64,000 nt of DNA, taken from contig NZ_RQET01000010.1 in the NCBI RefSeq assembly GCF_004769195.1, positions 62,001 to 126,000 of the forward strand, in the 5' to 3' direction. A program made the position numbers and the translations under genes. Of this stretch, positions 7,856 to 16,807 are shown one piece after another; position 1 is the first letter of the stretch, and every line of letters begins with the position of its first letter. The stretch is from Leptospira fletcheri (GTDB lineage: Bacteria; Spirochaetota; Leptospiria; Leptospirales; Leptospiraceae). The notes below the pieces were generated by a model. The model saw only the letters and a program-made list of their open reading frames with translations, did not search any database and was not told the origin of the DNA.

Positions 7856-9286
7856 TTATCTTGCCTCCAGGGATTTCACTTTTTTTCTTTGGTTGGAAGG
7901 GAGAATCTTCAGGATCTTTCTGTACTTAGCTACGGTTCGTCTCGCGATCTCGATCCCTTTTTTTTCGATCAATTCCACGATCTCCTGGTCGGAGAGAGGG
8001 TTTTCGGGATCTTCCTCCTTTACCAGATTACGGATCATATCGTGGATGGTTTTCGAAGATTCCATTCCCCCTTCGGAACTTTTCGATTTCAAGCCCGAGG
8101 AAAAAAACCATTTCAGCTCTAGGATTCCCCAAGACGTTTGGATATATTTGTTGGAAGTGATCCTGGAAACAGTGGACTCGTGGAGTTCCAAACGCTCGGC
8201 GATATCCTTCAAGGTCAAGGGCCTAAGATGCCGGACTCCTTTTCTAAAGAATTCGGTTTGAAGTTCTATGATAGCGGAGACGACCCTGTACAATGTCTGT
8301 CTTCTTTGGTTGACCGATCGAATCAGCCATTCGGCGGAATTCAGCTTGGAGGAGATATATTCTTTGTCCGAATCTTTGGCGCCTTTTTTTAAAAAACCTT
8401 TATATTCTTTGTTTATCTTCAATTTGGGAAGCCATTCGTCGTTTAACAGAATATTAAATTCCCCACCTATTTCCCGGACGATCACATCGGGCAGGATATA
8501 ATCCGGTTTTTTGGGATTGTATAAAGTCGCGGGGAAAGGTTCGAGCTTTTTGATTTCCGCCGCCATCGCCTCCACGTTTTCGATGGAAATCCCCATTTTC
8601 TTGGAAATTCCTTTGTAATCCAATTTTTCCAGATCTTTTAAATGATTTTCGATCAGGTCGTGTAGTTTTTCGTCGTTCGGCCTCAGGATTTTGGATTGGA
8701 CGAGCAGTGTCTGTTGGATATTCCTAGCACCGATTCCCAGAGGATCCAATTGGTGGATCTGCCCTAGCACCTTTTGGATCGTCTTTACGGGGACGCTGAT
8801 TTCCGCGGATAATTCCTGCTCCGTCTTCGGAATAAAGCCTCGGTCGTCCAACATGGAAATCAGAATCTCGGCGATTTCCATCTCCTTTTCCTTCAAAGGC
8901 GAAATCCTGAGCTGCCAGAGAAGATGCTCCGACAAAGATTGTGCATTCGGGGAAGATTCTATGTATTTCTGGTTCCGGTCCGAAGCGTCGGATCCGCGGG
9001 CTTGGGGTCGATCCAGAGTAAAGGAATCCTGCCAACCTACGTCGGAGTTCTTTATAAAATCGTTTTTTTCTTTTCTTCTAAGATCGTCGGAGGAATAGAG
9101 TTCCGGATTTTTGCTTCTTTCGGAAGAAGCCTCCTCTTCAAGCATAGGATTTTCCACCAACTCGGCGCTGATTCTGTCCGCGAGCTCCACCGTGGAGAGA
9201 GGCAATAGCTCAATGGACTGGCGCAGGTCCTGAGTCATGACCAGTTTTTGGGTCTGCTTTTGGACGAGCTGATGGTTTAAATTCAC
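7856..9286 (-). CDS. rpoN: RNA polymerase sigma-54 factor
   Basis: A 476-aa sigma factor. Region I at the N-terminus is glutamine/leucine-rich (LVMTQDLRQSIELLPLS), as needed for activator response. It is followed by an acidic region II, a core-binding domain (PLGIGARNIQQTLLVQ), a helix-turn-helix (LKDIAERLELHESTVSRI), and the RpoN box ARRTVAKYR near the C-terminus that contacts the -24 element. It overlaps lptB by 4 bp at its start, an arrangement (lptB-rpoN-HPr/hprK) also known from proteobacteria and Gram-negative relatives. Its activator partner is likely the NtrX-like protein in the same array. Confidence 0.96.
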   Translation of the reverse strand: MNLNHQLVQKQTQKLVMTQDLRQSIELLPLSTVELADRISAELVENPMLEEEASSERSKNPELYSSDDLRRKEKNDFIKNSDVGWQDSFTLDRPQARGSDASDRNQKYIESSPNAQSLSEHLLWQLRISPLKEKEMEIAEILISMLDDRGFIPKTEQELSAEISVPVKTIQKVLGQIHQLDPLGIGARNIQQTLLVQSKILRPNDEKLHDLIENHLKDLEKLDYKGISKKMGISIENVEAMAAEIKKLEPFPATLYNPKKPDYILPDVIVREIGGEFNILLNDEWLPKLKINKEYKGFLKKGAKDSDKEYISSKLNSAEWLIRSVNQRRQTLYRVVSAIIELQTEFFRKGVRHLRPLTLKDIAERLELHESTVSRITSNKYIQTSWGILELKWFFSSGLKSKSSEGGMESSKTIHDMIRNLVKEEDPENPLSDQEIVELIEKKGIEIARRTVAKYRKILKILPSNQRKKVKSLEAR

Positions 9287-10008
9287 AGTTTAAAATCCTC
9301 GCCTAGATACATTCGCTTCGCTTCTTTGTCGTTCACCAATTCCTTGGGAGTTCCTGCGATGAGAATCTTACCGCTATGCATGATATAAGCCCGATCGGTG
9401 ATCTTTAAGGTTTCTCTCACGTTGTGGTCCGTTATCAGGATTCCCAGGCCTTTTTCCTTCAAGCTATTGATGACGGTCTGGATGTCCTTAACCGCTATAG
9501 GATCCACCCCTGCAAAAGGTTCGTCAAGAAGGATAAAATCCGGTTTTGTAACCAAGGCCCTCGCGATTTCGCATCTTCTCCGTTCACCGCCGGAAAGAGT
9601 ATAGCCTTTTTGATTTGCGACCCGCATAATTTGCAGTTCCAAAAGCAATTCGTCTCTTCTTTGTACGATTTCACTTCTGGATATTTCCAGAGTCTCTAAA
9701 ATAGCTTCTAGATTTTCCGCGACTGTGAGCTTTCGAAAGATAGAGGCTTCCTGAGCGAGATATCCCACTCCTAGTTTGGCTCGAGTATGCATAGGAAACT
9801 CGGTGACGTCCTGGTTATCTATGAATACTTGCCCCGAGTCCGGTTGAACGAAACCCACGGACATATAAAAAGACGTGGTTTTTCCCGCTCCGTTCGGTCC
9901 CAGAAGACCGACCACTTCCCCTTTTTTGATATCAAAGGTGACCCCGTCCACGACCTTCCGCTTATTATAGATCTTTACGAGGTTTTGGCAACGGATCGTC
10001 GTACCCAT
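9283..10008 (-). CDS. lptB: LPS export ABC transporter ATP-binding protein
   Basis: Cytoplasmic ATPase that powers LPS extraction from the inner membrane with LptFG. 241 aa with Walker A GPNGAGKTT, Q-loop, signature LSGGERRRCEIARAL, Walker B FILLDEPFAGVDP and H-loop ITDHNVRE, all intact. The C-terminal VNDKEAKRMYLGEDF tail is typical of LptB. It lies 7 bp after the LptA/OstA-like gene and overlaps rpoN. LptF and LptG are not in this window. Confidence 0.97.
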   Translation of the reverse strand: MGTTIRCQNLVKIYNKRKVVDGVTFDIKKGEVVGLLGPNGAGKTTSFYMSVGFVQPDSGQVFIDNQDVTEFPMHTRAKLGVGYLAQEASIFRKLTVAENLEAILETLEISRSEIVQRRDELLLELQIMRVANQKGYTLSGGERRRCEIARALVTKPDFILLDEPFAGVDPIAVKDIQTVINSLKEKGLGILITDHNVRETLKITDRAYIMHSGKILIAGTPKELVNDKEAKRMYLGEDFKL

Positions 10009-10015
10009 TTGTCTC

Positions 10016-11365
10016 CTAATTTCCTAGATGGACTCCTTCGGTCAGAATCGCCCGCCCTTCCCTAGGATAAAAGAGGATTTTTCCCGCCCGTAAAATCTTA
10101 CCGGCCCGATCCATTCTCGGATTTCCCTCCAGATAAATGATTTCCTCTTCCTCCACATAAGTGGCGTATTCACCCATCGCTTGGGAACCTTTCGCTTTGA
10201 TGAGCACATTCCCTCGTATGACCGTCTCTCCCTTGTCCAAAAAACGTTCGAATTCCTGGGCGGTCATCGTGGTCGTTACCGCTCCCGTTTTGGAGTCCAG
10301 AAATTCCATTTTACCGTCATCGGTAATATGCATGTATTCCTCTTTTCGGAAGTAATCCAAGACATTCCCGTACAATATAAGGCGGTTTTCCCGATCTTCG
10401 ATCTTGATGTTGTTTTTACCTCGGATCGTATGCGAATCCGTGCCTACGGATTGTAGAATGTCCGCAGTGATCTTGAGGTGTTTTCTGAGCACGGTGGAAT
10501 TTCCTTTCAGAGTGACGATTCTTTCTCCTTTCTCGTCGGAGGAGCTTTCCAAACGATCTCCCTTAAGAATGGTGATCACTTTTTCGGTGGTTTCCTCCTC
10601 GTTTTCGGATTGTCGTTTTTCATACGAGGTCTGAAAAAGCACCGTATTCTGCTCTAATAGGATCCTATTGTCGTTCGTGTAGAAGGAAAGTTTTTCCCCG
10701 GTCAAATATCGATCTTTGGAAACCAGAAACGGATTCGGATCCGTCGTGATCAGATTTTCCGATTCCTGAAACAATGCCTCTTTGCAGAGAATGGTGACAT
10801 CAGGATGGGAAATGACGACTCCGCCGGTCAATTTCGTGATCTTTGTACTGAGTTGTCTTTCGATCAATTGTGCGGAGATCACCGTGGTTTTACCGCTTTT
10901 ATCCTTGAAAAACATTCTCGGTCTTTCCTTGATTACGACGATTTCGGCATATTTATCGTAATCTCCGGATCCGGCTCTCAGGGTGGTTCCGTTTTCCTGG
11001 TCGTCCACTTCCACGCCGTTCTTTAGAAAAGCTTTATATGCGTCTTTGCCCAATACCTCTATCTTGGAGGCGGATAATTTCACCTTTTTGTGTTGGATCC
11101 AGGCGCCTCCTTCCAAAGTAAAATAAGTCACCTTAACTCCCTGGATCTGTTTGTCCTCCTGAGTTAGGGAACTTCCTCCCCAATACGTGGGAAAACTTTC
11201 TTTTCTAGCGGGATCTGGTTCCCCGACTCCTAGTATGGGTTTTCTTTCCAACGAATCCGGAGAAAAAAGCAAAGGCGGGCGAACATGAGAGGATAAAAAG
11301 TTCGTAAATAATAAAAGAAAAAAACAGAAAAATGGAAAAGCCCGTTTTACCATAATCAGTTTCAC
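10016..11365 (-). CDS. LptA/OstA-like periplasmic LPS-transport protein, long form
   Basis: A 449-aa exported protein with an N-terminal hydrophobic signal (VKRAFPFFCFFLLLFTNFL) and repeated OstA/LptA-type beta-jellyroll segments. Examples are VTYFTLEGGAWIQHKKVKLSASKIEV, then GVVISHPDVTILCKEALF and YMHITDDGKMEF. LptA of E. coli is about 185 aa, so this is more than double. By inference it forms a longer periplasmic bridge or two fused LptA-like units. The GTG start at 11365 overlaps the lptC stop (GTGA); an in-frame ATG 12 bp downstream is possible. The position between lptC and lptB supports a role in the trans-periplasmic LPS path. Confidence 0.82.
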   Translation of the reverse strand: MKLIMVKRAFPFFCFFLLLFTNFLSSHVRPPLLFSPDSLERKPILGVGEPDPARKESFPTYWGGSSLTQEDKQIQGVKVTYFTLEGGAWIQHKKVKLSASKIEVLGKDAYKAFLKNGVEVDDQENGTTLRAGSGDYDKYAEIVVIKERPRMFFKDKSGKTTVISAQLIERQLSTKITKLTGGVVISHPDVTILCKEALFQESENLITTDPNPFLVSKDRYLTGEKLSFYTNDNRILLEQNTVLFQTSYEKRQSENEEETTEKVITILKGDRLESSSDEKGERIVTLKGNSTVLRKHLKITADILQSVGTDSHTIRGKNNIKIEDRENRLILYGNVLDYFRKEEYMHITDDGKMEFLDSKTGAVTTTMTAQEFERFLDKGETVIRGNVLIKAKGSQAMGEYATYVEEEEIIYLEGNPRMDRAGKILRAGKILFYPREGRAILTEGVHLGN

Positions 11366-11979
11366 TGAGCCGTGGAAAGTGGATTGGTTCCGCCTTGGGT
11401 AATGGCGGTCGGACGAAGGATGGTAAACTTGTTCAGATCCTTGTCGGCTCTCAATCCTATTCCGCGGATTCTAGTTCCGTCCGCTTCCACGACCACTTCT
11501 TCGTCCGAAGATAGTTTTTTGGTTTCGGTATTGTATTCCAGAGATTTGGCCAATAAGGTTCTTCCCTCGTTCGTAACCAACCTTATATTGCCGTTTAGTA
11601 CCATCAGCTTTGTGGAATGGTTGATTTCCCCTTTGTCTCCGGTCAGTTTCGATTTGAACTTACCTTCTTCAAACTGATCGAAGTCTATCTCGTACAATAC
11701 GGTTTTTCCTTCTCCGACGAAAACGTAGGATTCATCCGCACGTAATTTCCAATTCAGGATACCGCTTTGATCGTACTGGTCTCTTTCGAACTTTTTAAAC
11801 GATACCGTCGCACCGGATTCTTTTTCGTTTTCCACCCGCGTGTATTTCGCTTCCTTCTTTCCAGCCACCAAAAAGAAGGCTACGATTGCGGCGATCCCTA
11901 GAACGACTCCGGCGTACATCCGGTATTTTTGCACCGTCTCTGCATCGAGATTTTTTAAGAAGGAAAGACGGAGTTTCAC
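11362..11979 (-). CDS. lptC: LPS export protein LptC
   Basis: A 205-aa bitopic inner-membrane protein that passes LPS from LptBFG to LptA. One transmembrane helix at about 21-42 (MYAGVVLGIAAIVAFFLVAG) is followed by a periplasmic LptC/OstA-like beta domain (LNWKLRADESYVFVGEGKTVLYEIDFDQF, GEINHSTKLMVLNGNIRLVTNEG). GTG start at 11979. It is 19 bp from kdsA and overlaps the LptA-like gene by 4 bp. Sequence conservation of LptC is low in general, so the call rests on the TM-plus-OstA-like layout and context. Confidence 0.85.
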   Translation of the reverse strand: MKLRLSFLKNLDAETVQKYRMYAGVVLGIAAIVAFFLVAGKKEAKYTRVENEKESGATVSFKKFERDQYDQSGILNWKLRADESYVFVGEGKTVLYEIDFDQFEEGKFKSKLTGDKGEINHSTKLMVLNGNIRLVTNEGRTLLAKSLEYNTETKKLSSDEEVVVEADGTRIRGIGLRADKDLNKFTILRPTAITQGGTNPLSTAQ

Positions 11980-11998
11980 GGCTGCACCGAATTCTATT

Positions 11999-12862
11999 TT
12001 AGTTAGATTCGTTCGAATTCAGGATTTCCCGTTTTACGTACCGATCCAAACCGATCAGCTCTTTCAAAAGGGATTTGATTTGGGAGATCGGATACTGGGT
12101 CGTGGCATCGGACAACGCCTTTTCCGGATCGGGATGCACTTCCATGAATAGCCCTTCGATTCCTAATGCGACGGCGCTCCTGACGATACTGGGGATGAAC
12201 TCTCTCTGCCCTCCCGTACTATTTCCGGCGGCTCCGGGTAATTGTGCGGAATGGGTGGCGTCGAAGATCACCGGTATATCATATTGGTGCAGAATAGGTA
12301 CTGTCCTTCCGTCGAAGACCAGATTTCCGTATCCGAAAGTCGTCCCTCTCTCGGTGACCATGTATTTTTCCGATCCCGATTCCTGTATTTTCGTTTTGAT
12401 ATGCCTGCAATCTTGCGGAGAAAGAAACTGTCCTTTCTTTACGTTGACCCATTTGCCCGTCTTAGCGGATTCGGAAATCAAATCCGTTTGTCTGCAGAGA
12501 AAGGCCGGGATTTGGTAGATATCTAACACGTCCTTCAGAGGTAAGATGTGAGAAGTCTCGTGGATATCCGTCAATACGGGAACATTATATTTTCCTTTAA
12601 TGAATTCCAGGTGTTTGATTCCCTCGGCAAGACCGGGTCCTCTATAGGAATTGACCGAAGAACGGTTCGCCTTATCGAAACTGCTTTTAAAAACGTAGGG
12701 AATTCCCAGCTCGGAACAAATTCCGACCATCTCTCCGCAGACCCGATCCAAGAGGTCCTGATTTTCCATTACGCAAGGACCTGCGATAAGGAAAAAAGGA
12801 TGATCTCCTCCGATTTTGGTGCCGTCCAAAAAGTCCCGGCTAGTGGCAGTTCGATCGCTCAT
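11999..12862 (-). CDS. kdsA: 3-deoxy-8-phosphooctulonate (Kdo-8-P) synthase
   Basis: Condenses arabinose-5-phosphate with PEP to give Kdo-8-phosphate for the LPS inner core. 287 aa, normal family length. TIM-barrel motifs include [50 protein letters not shown] and [12 protein letters not shown]. The start overlaps the pyrG stop by 4 bp (ATGA), pairing Kdo synthesis with the enzyme that makes the CTP used to activate Kdo. Confidence 0.97.
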   Translation of the reverse strand: MSDRTATSRDFLDGTKIGGDHPFFLIAGPCVMENQDLLDRVCGEMVGICSELGIPYVFKSSFDKANRSSVNSYRGPGLAEGIKHLEFIKGKYNVPVLTDIHETSHILPLKDVLDIYQIPAFLCRQTDLISESAKTGKWVNVKKGQFLSPQDCRHIKTKIQESGSEKYMVTERGTTFGYGNLVFDGRTVPILHQYDIPVIFDATHSAQLPGAAGNSTGGQREFIPSIVRSAVALGIEGLFMEVHPDPEKALSDATTQYPISQIKSLLKELIGLDRYVKREILNSNESN

Positions 12863-14478
12863 GATACCTTCCTAGTTAGTTTGACCGCTGCGCGGATGAA
12901 TCCGGCAAATAAGGGATGGGGTTTCGTAGGTTTGCCCGTGAATTCCGGATGGAATTGGACCCCTACGAACCAAGGATGATCCGGAATCTCTACGATTTCG
13001 ATCAAGTTTTCATCGGGAGAAATTCCCGAAAAGACCAACCCCTTTTCTTCGAAGGCTTCACGGTAACGATTCGTAAATTCGAATCTGTGCCTATGGCGCT
13101 CGTAAACCAACTCCTGTTTGTATTCCGTAAAAGCCAAAGTATTTTTACGAATCCTACAAGGATAGGAACCCAAACGCATGGTTCCTCCCATTTGGTCTAT
13201 ATCCATTTGCTCTTCGATGAGAGAGATCACCGGATCCGGAGAATCAGGTCTGAATTCCGTGGAGTTTGCCTCTTTCAATCCTAAAACGTTTCTTCCGAAT
13301 TCGATCACCGCGCACTGCATTCCCAGGCAAATTCCGAAAAAGGGAATTCCCTTCGTCCTAGCATATTGGATGGCTAGAATCTTACCTTCTATACCGCGAT
13401 CTCCGAATCCTCCGGGAACCAGAATCCCCTGCACTCCCTTTAAGAGATCCTTTACGTTCGTTTTGTCCACTTTCTCCGGATCCACTTTCACGAATTCCAC
13501 ATTCGCCTCGTTGGCGATCCCTCCGTGGGAAAGGCTTTCGTAGACCGAGCGATACGCGTCGTGTAACGATATGTATTTTCCGACTACTGCGATTTGAACC
13601 GTATATTTTGCGGACTGGATGCTTTTTATGATCTTTTCCCACTCCGCAAAATTGGATCTACCCAGTTCCATTCCCAAGGTCTTCAACACTACCTGGTCCA
13701 GCTTTTCTTCTTTGTACATTTTAGGAATTTCATAGATGGAAGTGCTGATATCGGAGGCCGAGATCACGTTTTCTTCCTTAACGTTACAGAAGAGAGAGAT
13801 TTTTCCCTTCATTTCTTTTCCCATCGGCTGATTGACTCTGCAAATCAGGATGTCCGGCTGGATTCCCAAAGCGAGTAATTCCTTTACGGAATGTTGTGTA
13901 GGCTTCGTCTTCGCCTCTCCGGCAACGGTGATCGTGGGAACTAAGGTAACATGGATGAATAATACATGCGCGGGACCGTGTTCATAGCGCATCTGGCGTA
14001 TGGCTTCCAGAAAAGGAATGGATTCAATATCCCCCACCGTTCCGCCGATTTCTACGATCACGAAATCGGTCGCGTTTTCCCTCGCGAGAGTATAGATGCG
14101 GTTCCTGATTTCGTTCGTGATATGAGGTACTACCTGGACCGTCCTGCCTAGGTAATCTCCTTTGCGTTCCCTCTGGATTACGGTGTTATAGATTTGGCCG
14201 GTCGAAATGGAATTCTTACGCGTAAACTTAGATTTGGTAAAACGCTCGTAATAACCCAGATCCAGGTCCGTCTCGGCTCCGTCTTCGGTTACATAGACCT
14301 CTCCGTGTTGGTACGGGCTCATCGTTCCCGGGTCTATGTTGATGTAGGGATCCATTTTTTGGAGAGAAACCGAATACCCCCTACTTTCGAGAAGGCAACC
14401 TAAAGCAGCGGCGGAAACCCCCTTTCCTAAAGAGGAACACACTCCTCCGGTGACGAAAATAAATTTGGTCTTGGACAA
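12859..14478 (-). CDS. pyrG: CTP synthase
   Basis: Makes CTP from UTP with glutamine-derived ammonia. The synthetase domain starts [19 protein letters not shown]; a class I glutamine amidotransferase domain follows with nucleophile Cys in FFGICLGMQ and the catalytic His/Glu in VQFHPEF. The reading frame is open 55 codons further upstream, but I place the start at the TTG at 14478. It is preceded by a strong AGGAAGGAGAGG ribosome-binding site and gives 539 aa, the family's usual size. A structured 112-nt gap separates it from hldC. Confidence 0.95.
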   Translation of the reverse strand: MSKTKFIFVTGGVCSSLGKGVSAAALGCLLESRGYSVSLQKMDPYINIDPGTMSPYQHGEVYVTEDGAETDLDLGYYERFTKSKFTRKNSISTGQIYNTVIQRERKGDYLGRTVQVVPHITNEIRNRIYTLARENATDFVIVEIGGTVGDIESIPFLEAIRQMRYEHGPAHVLFIHVTLVPTITVAGEAKTKPTQHSVKELLALGIQPDILICRVNQPMGKEMKGKISLFCNVKEENVISASDISTSIYEIPKMYKEEKLDQVVLKTLGMELGRSNFAEWEKIIKSIQSAKYTVQIAVVGKYISLHDAYRSVYESLSHGGIANEANVEFVKVDPEKVDKTNVKDLLKGVQGILVPGGFGDRGIEGKILAIQYARTKGIPFFGICLGMQCAVIEFGRNVLGLKEANSTEFRPDSPDPVISLIEEQMDIDQMGGTMRLGSYPCRIRKNTLAFTEYKQELVYERHRHRFEFTNRYREAFEEKGLVFSGISPDENLIEIVEIPDHPWFVGVQFHPEFTGKPTKPHPLFAGFIRAAVKLTRKVS

Positions 14479-14503
14479 TTCCCTCTCCTTCCTTGGGGAA
14501 CAG

Positions 14504-14571
14504 GGTTTTTCTCGGTTCTGGAAAAACCAACTCCGAATTTCGCGGAATTTTCCCGGAAATCGGAAGGTTGG
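14504..14571 (-). promoter_or_regulatory. structured pyrG leader: two adjacent hairpins
   Basis: The only sizeable gap in the hldA-to-fmt array holds two inverted repeats just upstream of the pyrG ribosome-binding site. The distal one pairs 14527-14541 with 14556-14571: 14 base pairs in three blocks with a one-base and a two-base bulge. The proximal one pairs 14504-14511 with 14521-14528: 8 perfect pairs with a 9-nt loop. They share bases 14527-14528, so they compete at the junction. No U-run follows, so a simple terminator is unlikely. A role in pyrG expression is inference. Confidence 0.45.
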
Positions 14572-14590
14572 AATTTCTCCCCGGGACGAT

Positions 14591-15079
14591 TTAGATCCCT
14601 CGGATTCTCCGGATGAGATCCGTGCTGGAAAATCCCTGGACAAACGGAAGGATACGAACCTCCCCGCCTAGATTTTTCACCAAAGACGCTTCCGGAAGGG
14701 TTTCCGGATCATAATCTCCACCTTTTGTATGGACGTTCGGGCGGATTTGGGAAATTAAATTTAGAGGGGTTTCCTCGGAAAACACGGTGATCGTATGCAC
14801 GAAGGAAAGACAGGAGAGTAGAAGGGCCCGGTCTTCTTCCGAGTTTACAGGTCTCTCCGGACCTTTGAGTCTACGAACGGACTCGTTCGAATTCAATCCT
14901 ACCCAGAGGAAATCTCCCAGTTCGGCGGCTTGCGCCAAATAGGTCAGATGTCCCTTATGAATCAAATCGAAGACTCCGTTGGTAAAGACGATCCTTCCCG
15001 AGGTCCGGATTCGATTTGCATGGGCAGATGCTTCCGAAAACGGAACGATCTTTTCCAGGCATTCTTCTAAAAGACTCAA
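14591..15079 (-). CDS. hldC: D-glycero-beta-D-manno-heptose 1-phosphate adenylyltransferase
   Basis: 162-aa nucleotidyltransferase of the HldE C-terminal/RfaE2 type that forms ADP-heptose for the LPS core. The nucleotide-binding HxGH motif appears in [17 protein letters not shown], followed by [19 protein letters not shown] and the C-terminal [11 protein letters not shown]. It overlaps hldA by 4 bp. The kinase and nucleotidyltransferase are separate genes here rather than the fused HldE of E. coli. Confidence 0.93.
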   Translation of the reverse strand: MSLLEECLEKIVPFSEASAHANRIRTSGRIVFTNGVFDLIHKGHLTYLAQAAELGDFLWVGLNSNESVRRLKGPERPVNSEEDRALLLSCLSFVHTITVFSEETPLNLISQIRPNVHTKGGDYDPETLPEASLVKNLGGEVRILPFVQGFSSTDLIRRIRGI

Positions 15080-16086
15080 GTGAGGATTCCCCTTTTTTCC
15101 AGAGCGTCCTGCAATTCGGAAAGGGATACCGTTTCCGCGCCCAGTTTTCCTACGACGACCCCTGCCGCAACATTGGAAACCAGTGCCGACTCTAGTTCCG
15201 TTAAACCGGCGGCTCGAAAAGCGGTATATGCGGAGATGACCGTGTCTCCCGCTCCGGTCACGTCGAACACCTGCTTGGCAACCGTTGGAATATGATGGGT
15301 TTTGTCTTCGGCCGCCAAATACAGACTCATCCCTTTTTCCCCTCTCGTAATCATCATGGAAGGAGAACCCAATCGGACCGCAATCTCCTTCGCTGCGCTT
15401 TCCACCTCTCGATCCGTTTCCAATTTTCTCCCGAGAGCCTTACCGGCTTCGTGATGGTTTGGAGTCAGAATACTTGCTTTTTCATACTGGAAAAAATGGG
15501 AAACTTGAGGATCCACAGTGACGATCTTTTTTTTGGCAACCGAAAGGGAGATGACTTCCCGGATCAATTTCGGGGTGAGGGTTCCCTTATCGTAATCGGA
15601 GAGTACAACCGCGTCCGCCTGGTCGATCCTTTCGGAAAAGGCTCGGAACAGTTCCTCTTCTTCCGAGTTAGTTAGGGAATGGGTTTCTTCCCGATCGATC
15701 CGACACACCTGCTGGTGGCCTGCGATCACCCTGGTTTTTAAGATGGTCGGCACGTTTTCCGAAAGAAGGATTTTATTGCCTTCCGCATGGGTCTTCTCTT
15801 GGGTCAATAATTCCTTTAAAGTGTTTGCGGTTTCGTCGTTTCCGGATCTTCCCAAAACGACGGAAGTGACCCCAAAACGGGATAAATTTTTAATGACGTT
15901 TCCCGCGCCTCCCAAGGTTCTTTTTTCCTTCCGGACCCAAACCACGGGAACCGGGGCCTCGGGAGAGATCCGATTCACTTCACCGAAGAGATATTCGTCT
16001 AAAATGAGGTCTCCGATGACGATGATTTTCGTCCCGGAGAGACGATTTGCGGCGGTAAGGTAAAGATTCTTTTTTATCGAGTACAA
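15076..16086 (-). CDS. hldA: D-glycero-beta-D-manno-heptose-7-phosphate kinase
   Basis: 336-aa PfkB/ribokinase-family sugar kinase (RfaE1 type) acting before hldC in ADP-heptose synthesis. Evidence: IVIGDLILDEYLFGEVNRISPEAPVPV near the N-terminus, GGAGNVIKNLSRFG, VLSDYDKGTLT, and the anion-hole/catalytic motif DVTGAGDTVISAY with catalytic Asp. It is the first gene of the long minus-strand array. The 65-bp gap to the divergent gene at 16152 must hold its promoter unless transcription enters from elsewhere. Confidence 0.94.
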   Translation of the reverse strand: MYSIKKNLYLTAANRLSGTKIIVIGDLILDEYLFGEVNRISPEAPVPVVWVRKEKRTLGGAGNVIKNLSRFGVTSVVLGRSGNDETANTLKELLTQEKTHAEGNKILLSENVPTILKTRVIAGHQQVCRIDREETHSLTNSEEEELFRAFSERIDQADAVVLSDYDKGTLTPKLIREVISLSVAKKKIVTVDPQVSHFFQYEKASILTPNHHEAGKALGRKLETDREVESAAKEIAVRLGSPSMMITRGEKGMSLYLAAEDKTHHIPTVAKQVFDVTGAGDTVISAYTAFRAAGLTELESALVSNVAAGVVVGKLGAETVSLSELQDALEKRGILT

Positions 16087-16151
16087 TTTTGGACCGGGCT
16101 TTCAGCAAATTCGTTTGCGTTTTCCCTTCAAATGGTTAGGATATTCTTTCG

Positions 16152-16766
16152 GTGTCAACAACTACAATCCCGATCTTTCCATTGCCGGGCATCATTCTCT
16201 TTCCGGGAACTTTTTTGCCTCTGCACATCTTCGAACCTAGATACAGGATGATGCTCGATTATTGTTCCGAGTCGGGGGAAGAGATGGCGGTCGCTCCGAT
16301 TCGGATGGAATCCTTGAAAAACAACGATCCTCATCCCGAAATCGAGACGGTATTCGGCTGGGGAACCATCGTCCGAAAGGACCCGCTCCCCGACGGCCGC
16401 TCGAATATCTTATTGGAAGGAAAGGGGATCGCAAGACTGAGCGGGTATGAGACTTTGGACCCGTTTCGGATCGGGATCGTGGAAAAAATTCCTCCGGAAC
16501 GCTCCCGTACCGAAAACGAGATTTTTCGGGATTTATTCGATCGCATCCTTTCTCTGACCAAACGGATCCTGCTTTCTGAGGGGGCTCAGGAAGAACTCAT
16601 TCTTAGAATGAACGATCTTTGGGGGCATCCTTTTCCGGTGGATTTCATCTCATCCATATTAAACTTCGATTTTGATAAAAAACAGGAGATTCTGTCCAAC
16701 TCGGATCCCGTGCAAAAAGCCAAGGTTTTACTTTGGATCGTGGAGGAAATGAATCTAGGAGAATGA
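16152..16766 (+). CDS. Lon substrate-binding (LON) domain protein
   Basis: 204 aa, consisting only of the LON N-terminal substrate-recognition domain: IPIFPLPGIILFPGTFLPLHIFEPRYR, then ILLEGKGIARL. The AAA+ and protease domains of Lon are absent. The GTG start at 16152 has an AGGA about 12 bp upstream. It lies alone and divergent from hldA. Such solo LON proteins are widespread but their role is not established; the family is thought to bind peptides or substrates. Confidence 0.85.
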   Translation: MSTTTIPIFPLPGIILFPGTFLPLHIFEPRYRMMLDYCSESGEEMAVAPIRMESLKNNDPHPEIETVFGWGTIVRKDPLPDGRSNILLEGKGIARLSGYETLDPFRIGIVEKIPPERSRTENEIFRDLFDRILSLTKRILLSEGAQEELILRMNDLWGHPFPVDFISSILNFDFDKKQEILSNSDPVQKAKVLLWIVEEMNLGE

Positions 16767-16807
16767 GAGATTCCGAAGTTCTCTTTCCTGAATTTGCGTT
16801 CCGAAAT

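Noticed and set aside
12859..14643. Extended 594-aa CTP synthase start
   Set aside because: The additional 55 residues are not family-like and run through a strongly structured gap; the TTG at 14478 has a strong ribosome-binding site and gives the usual length.
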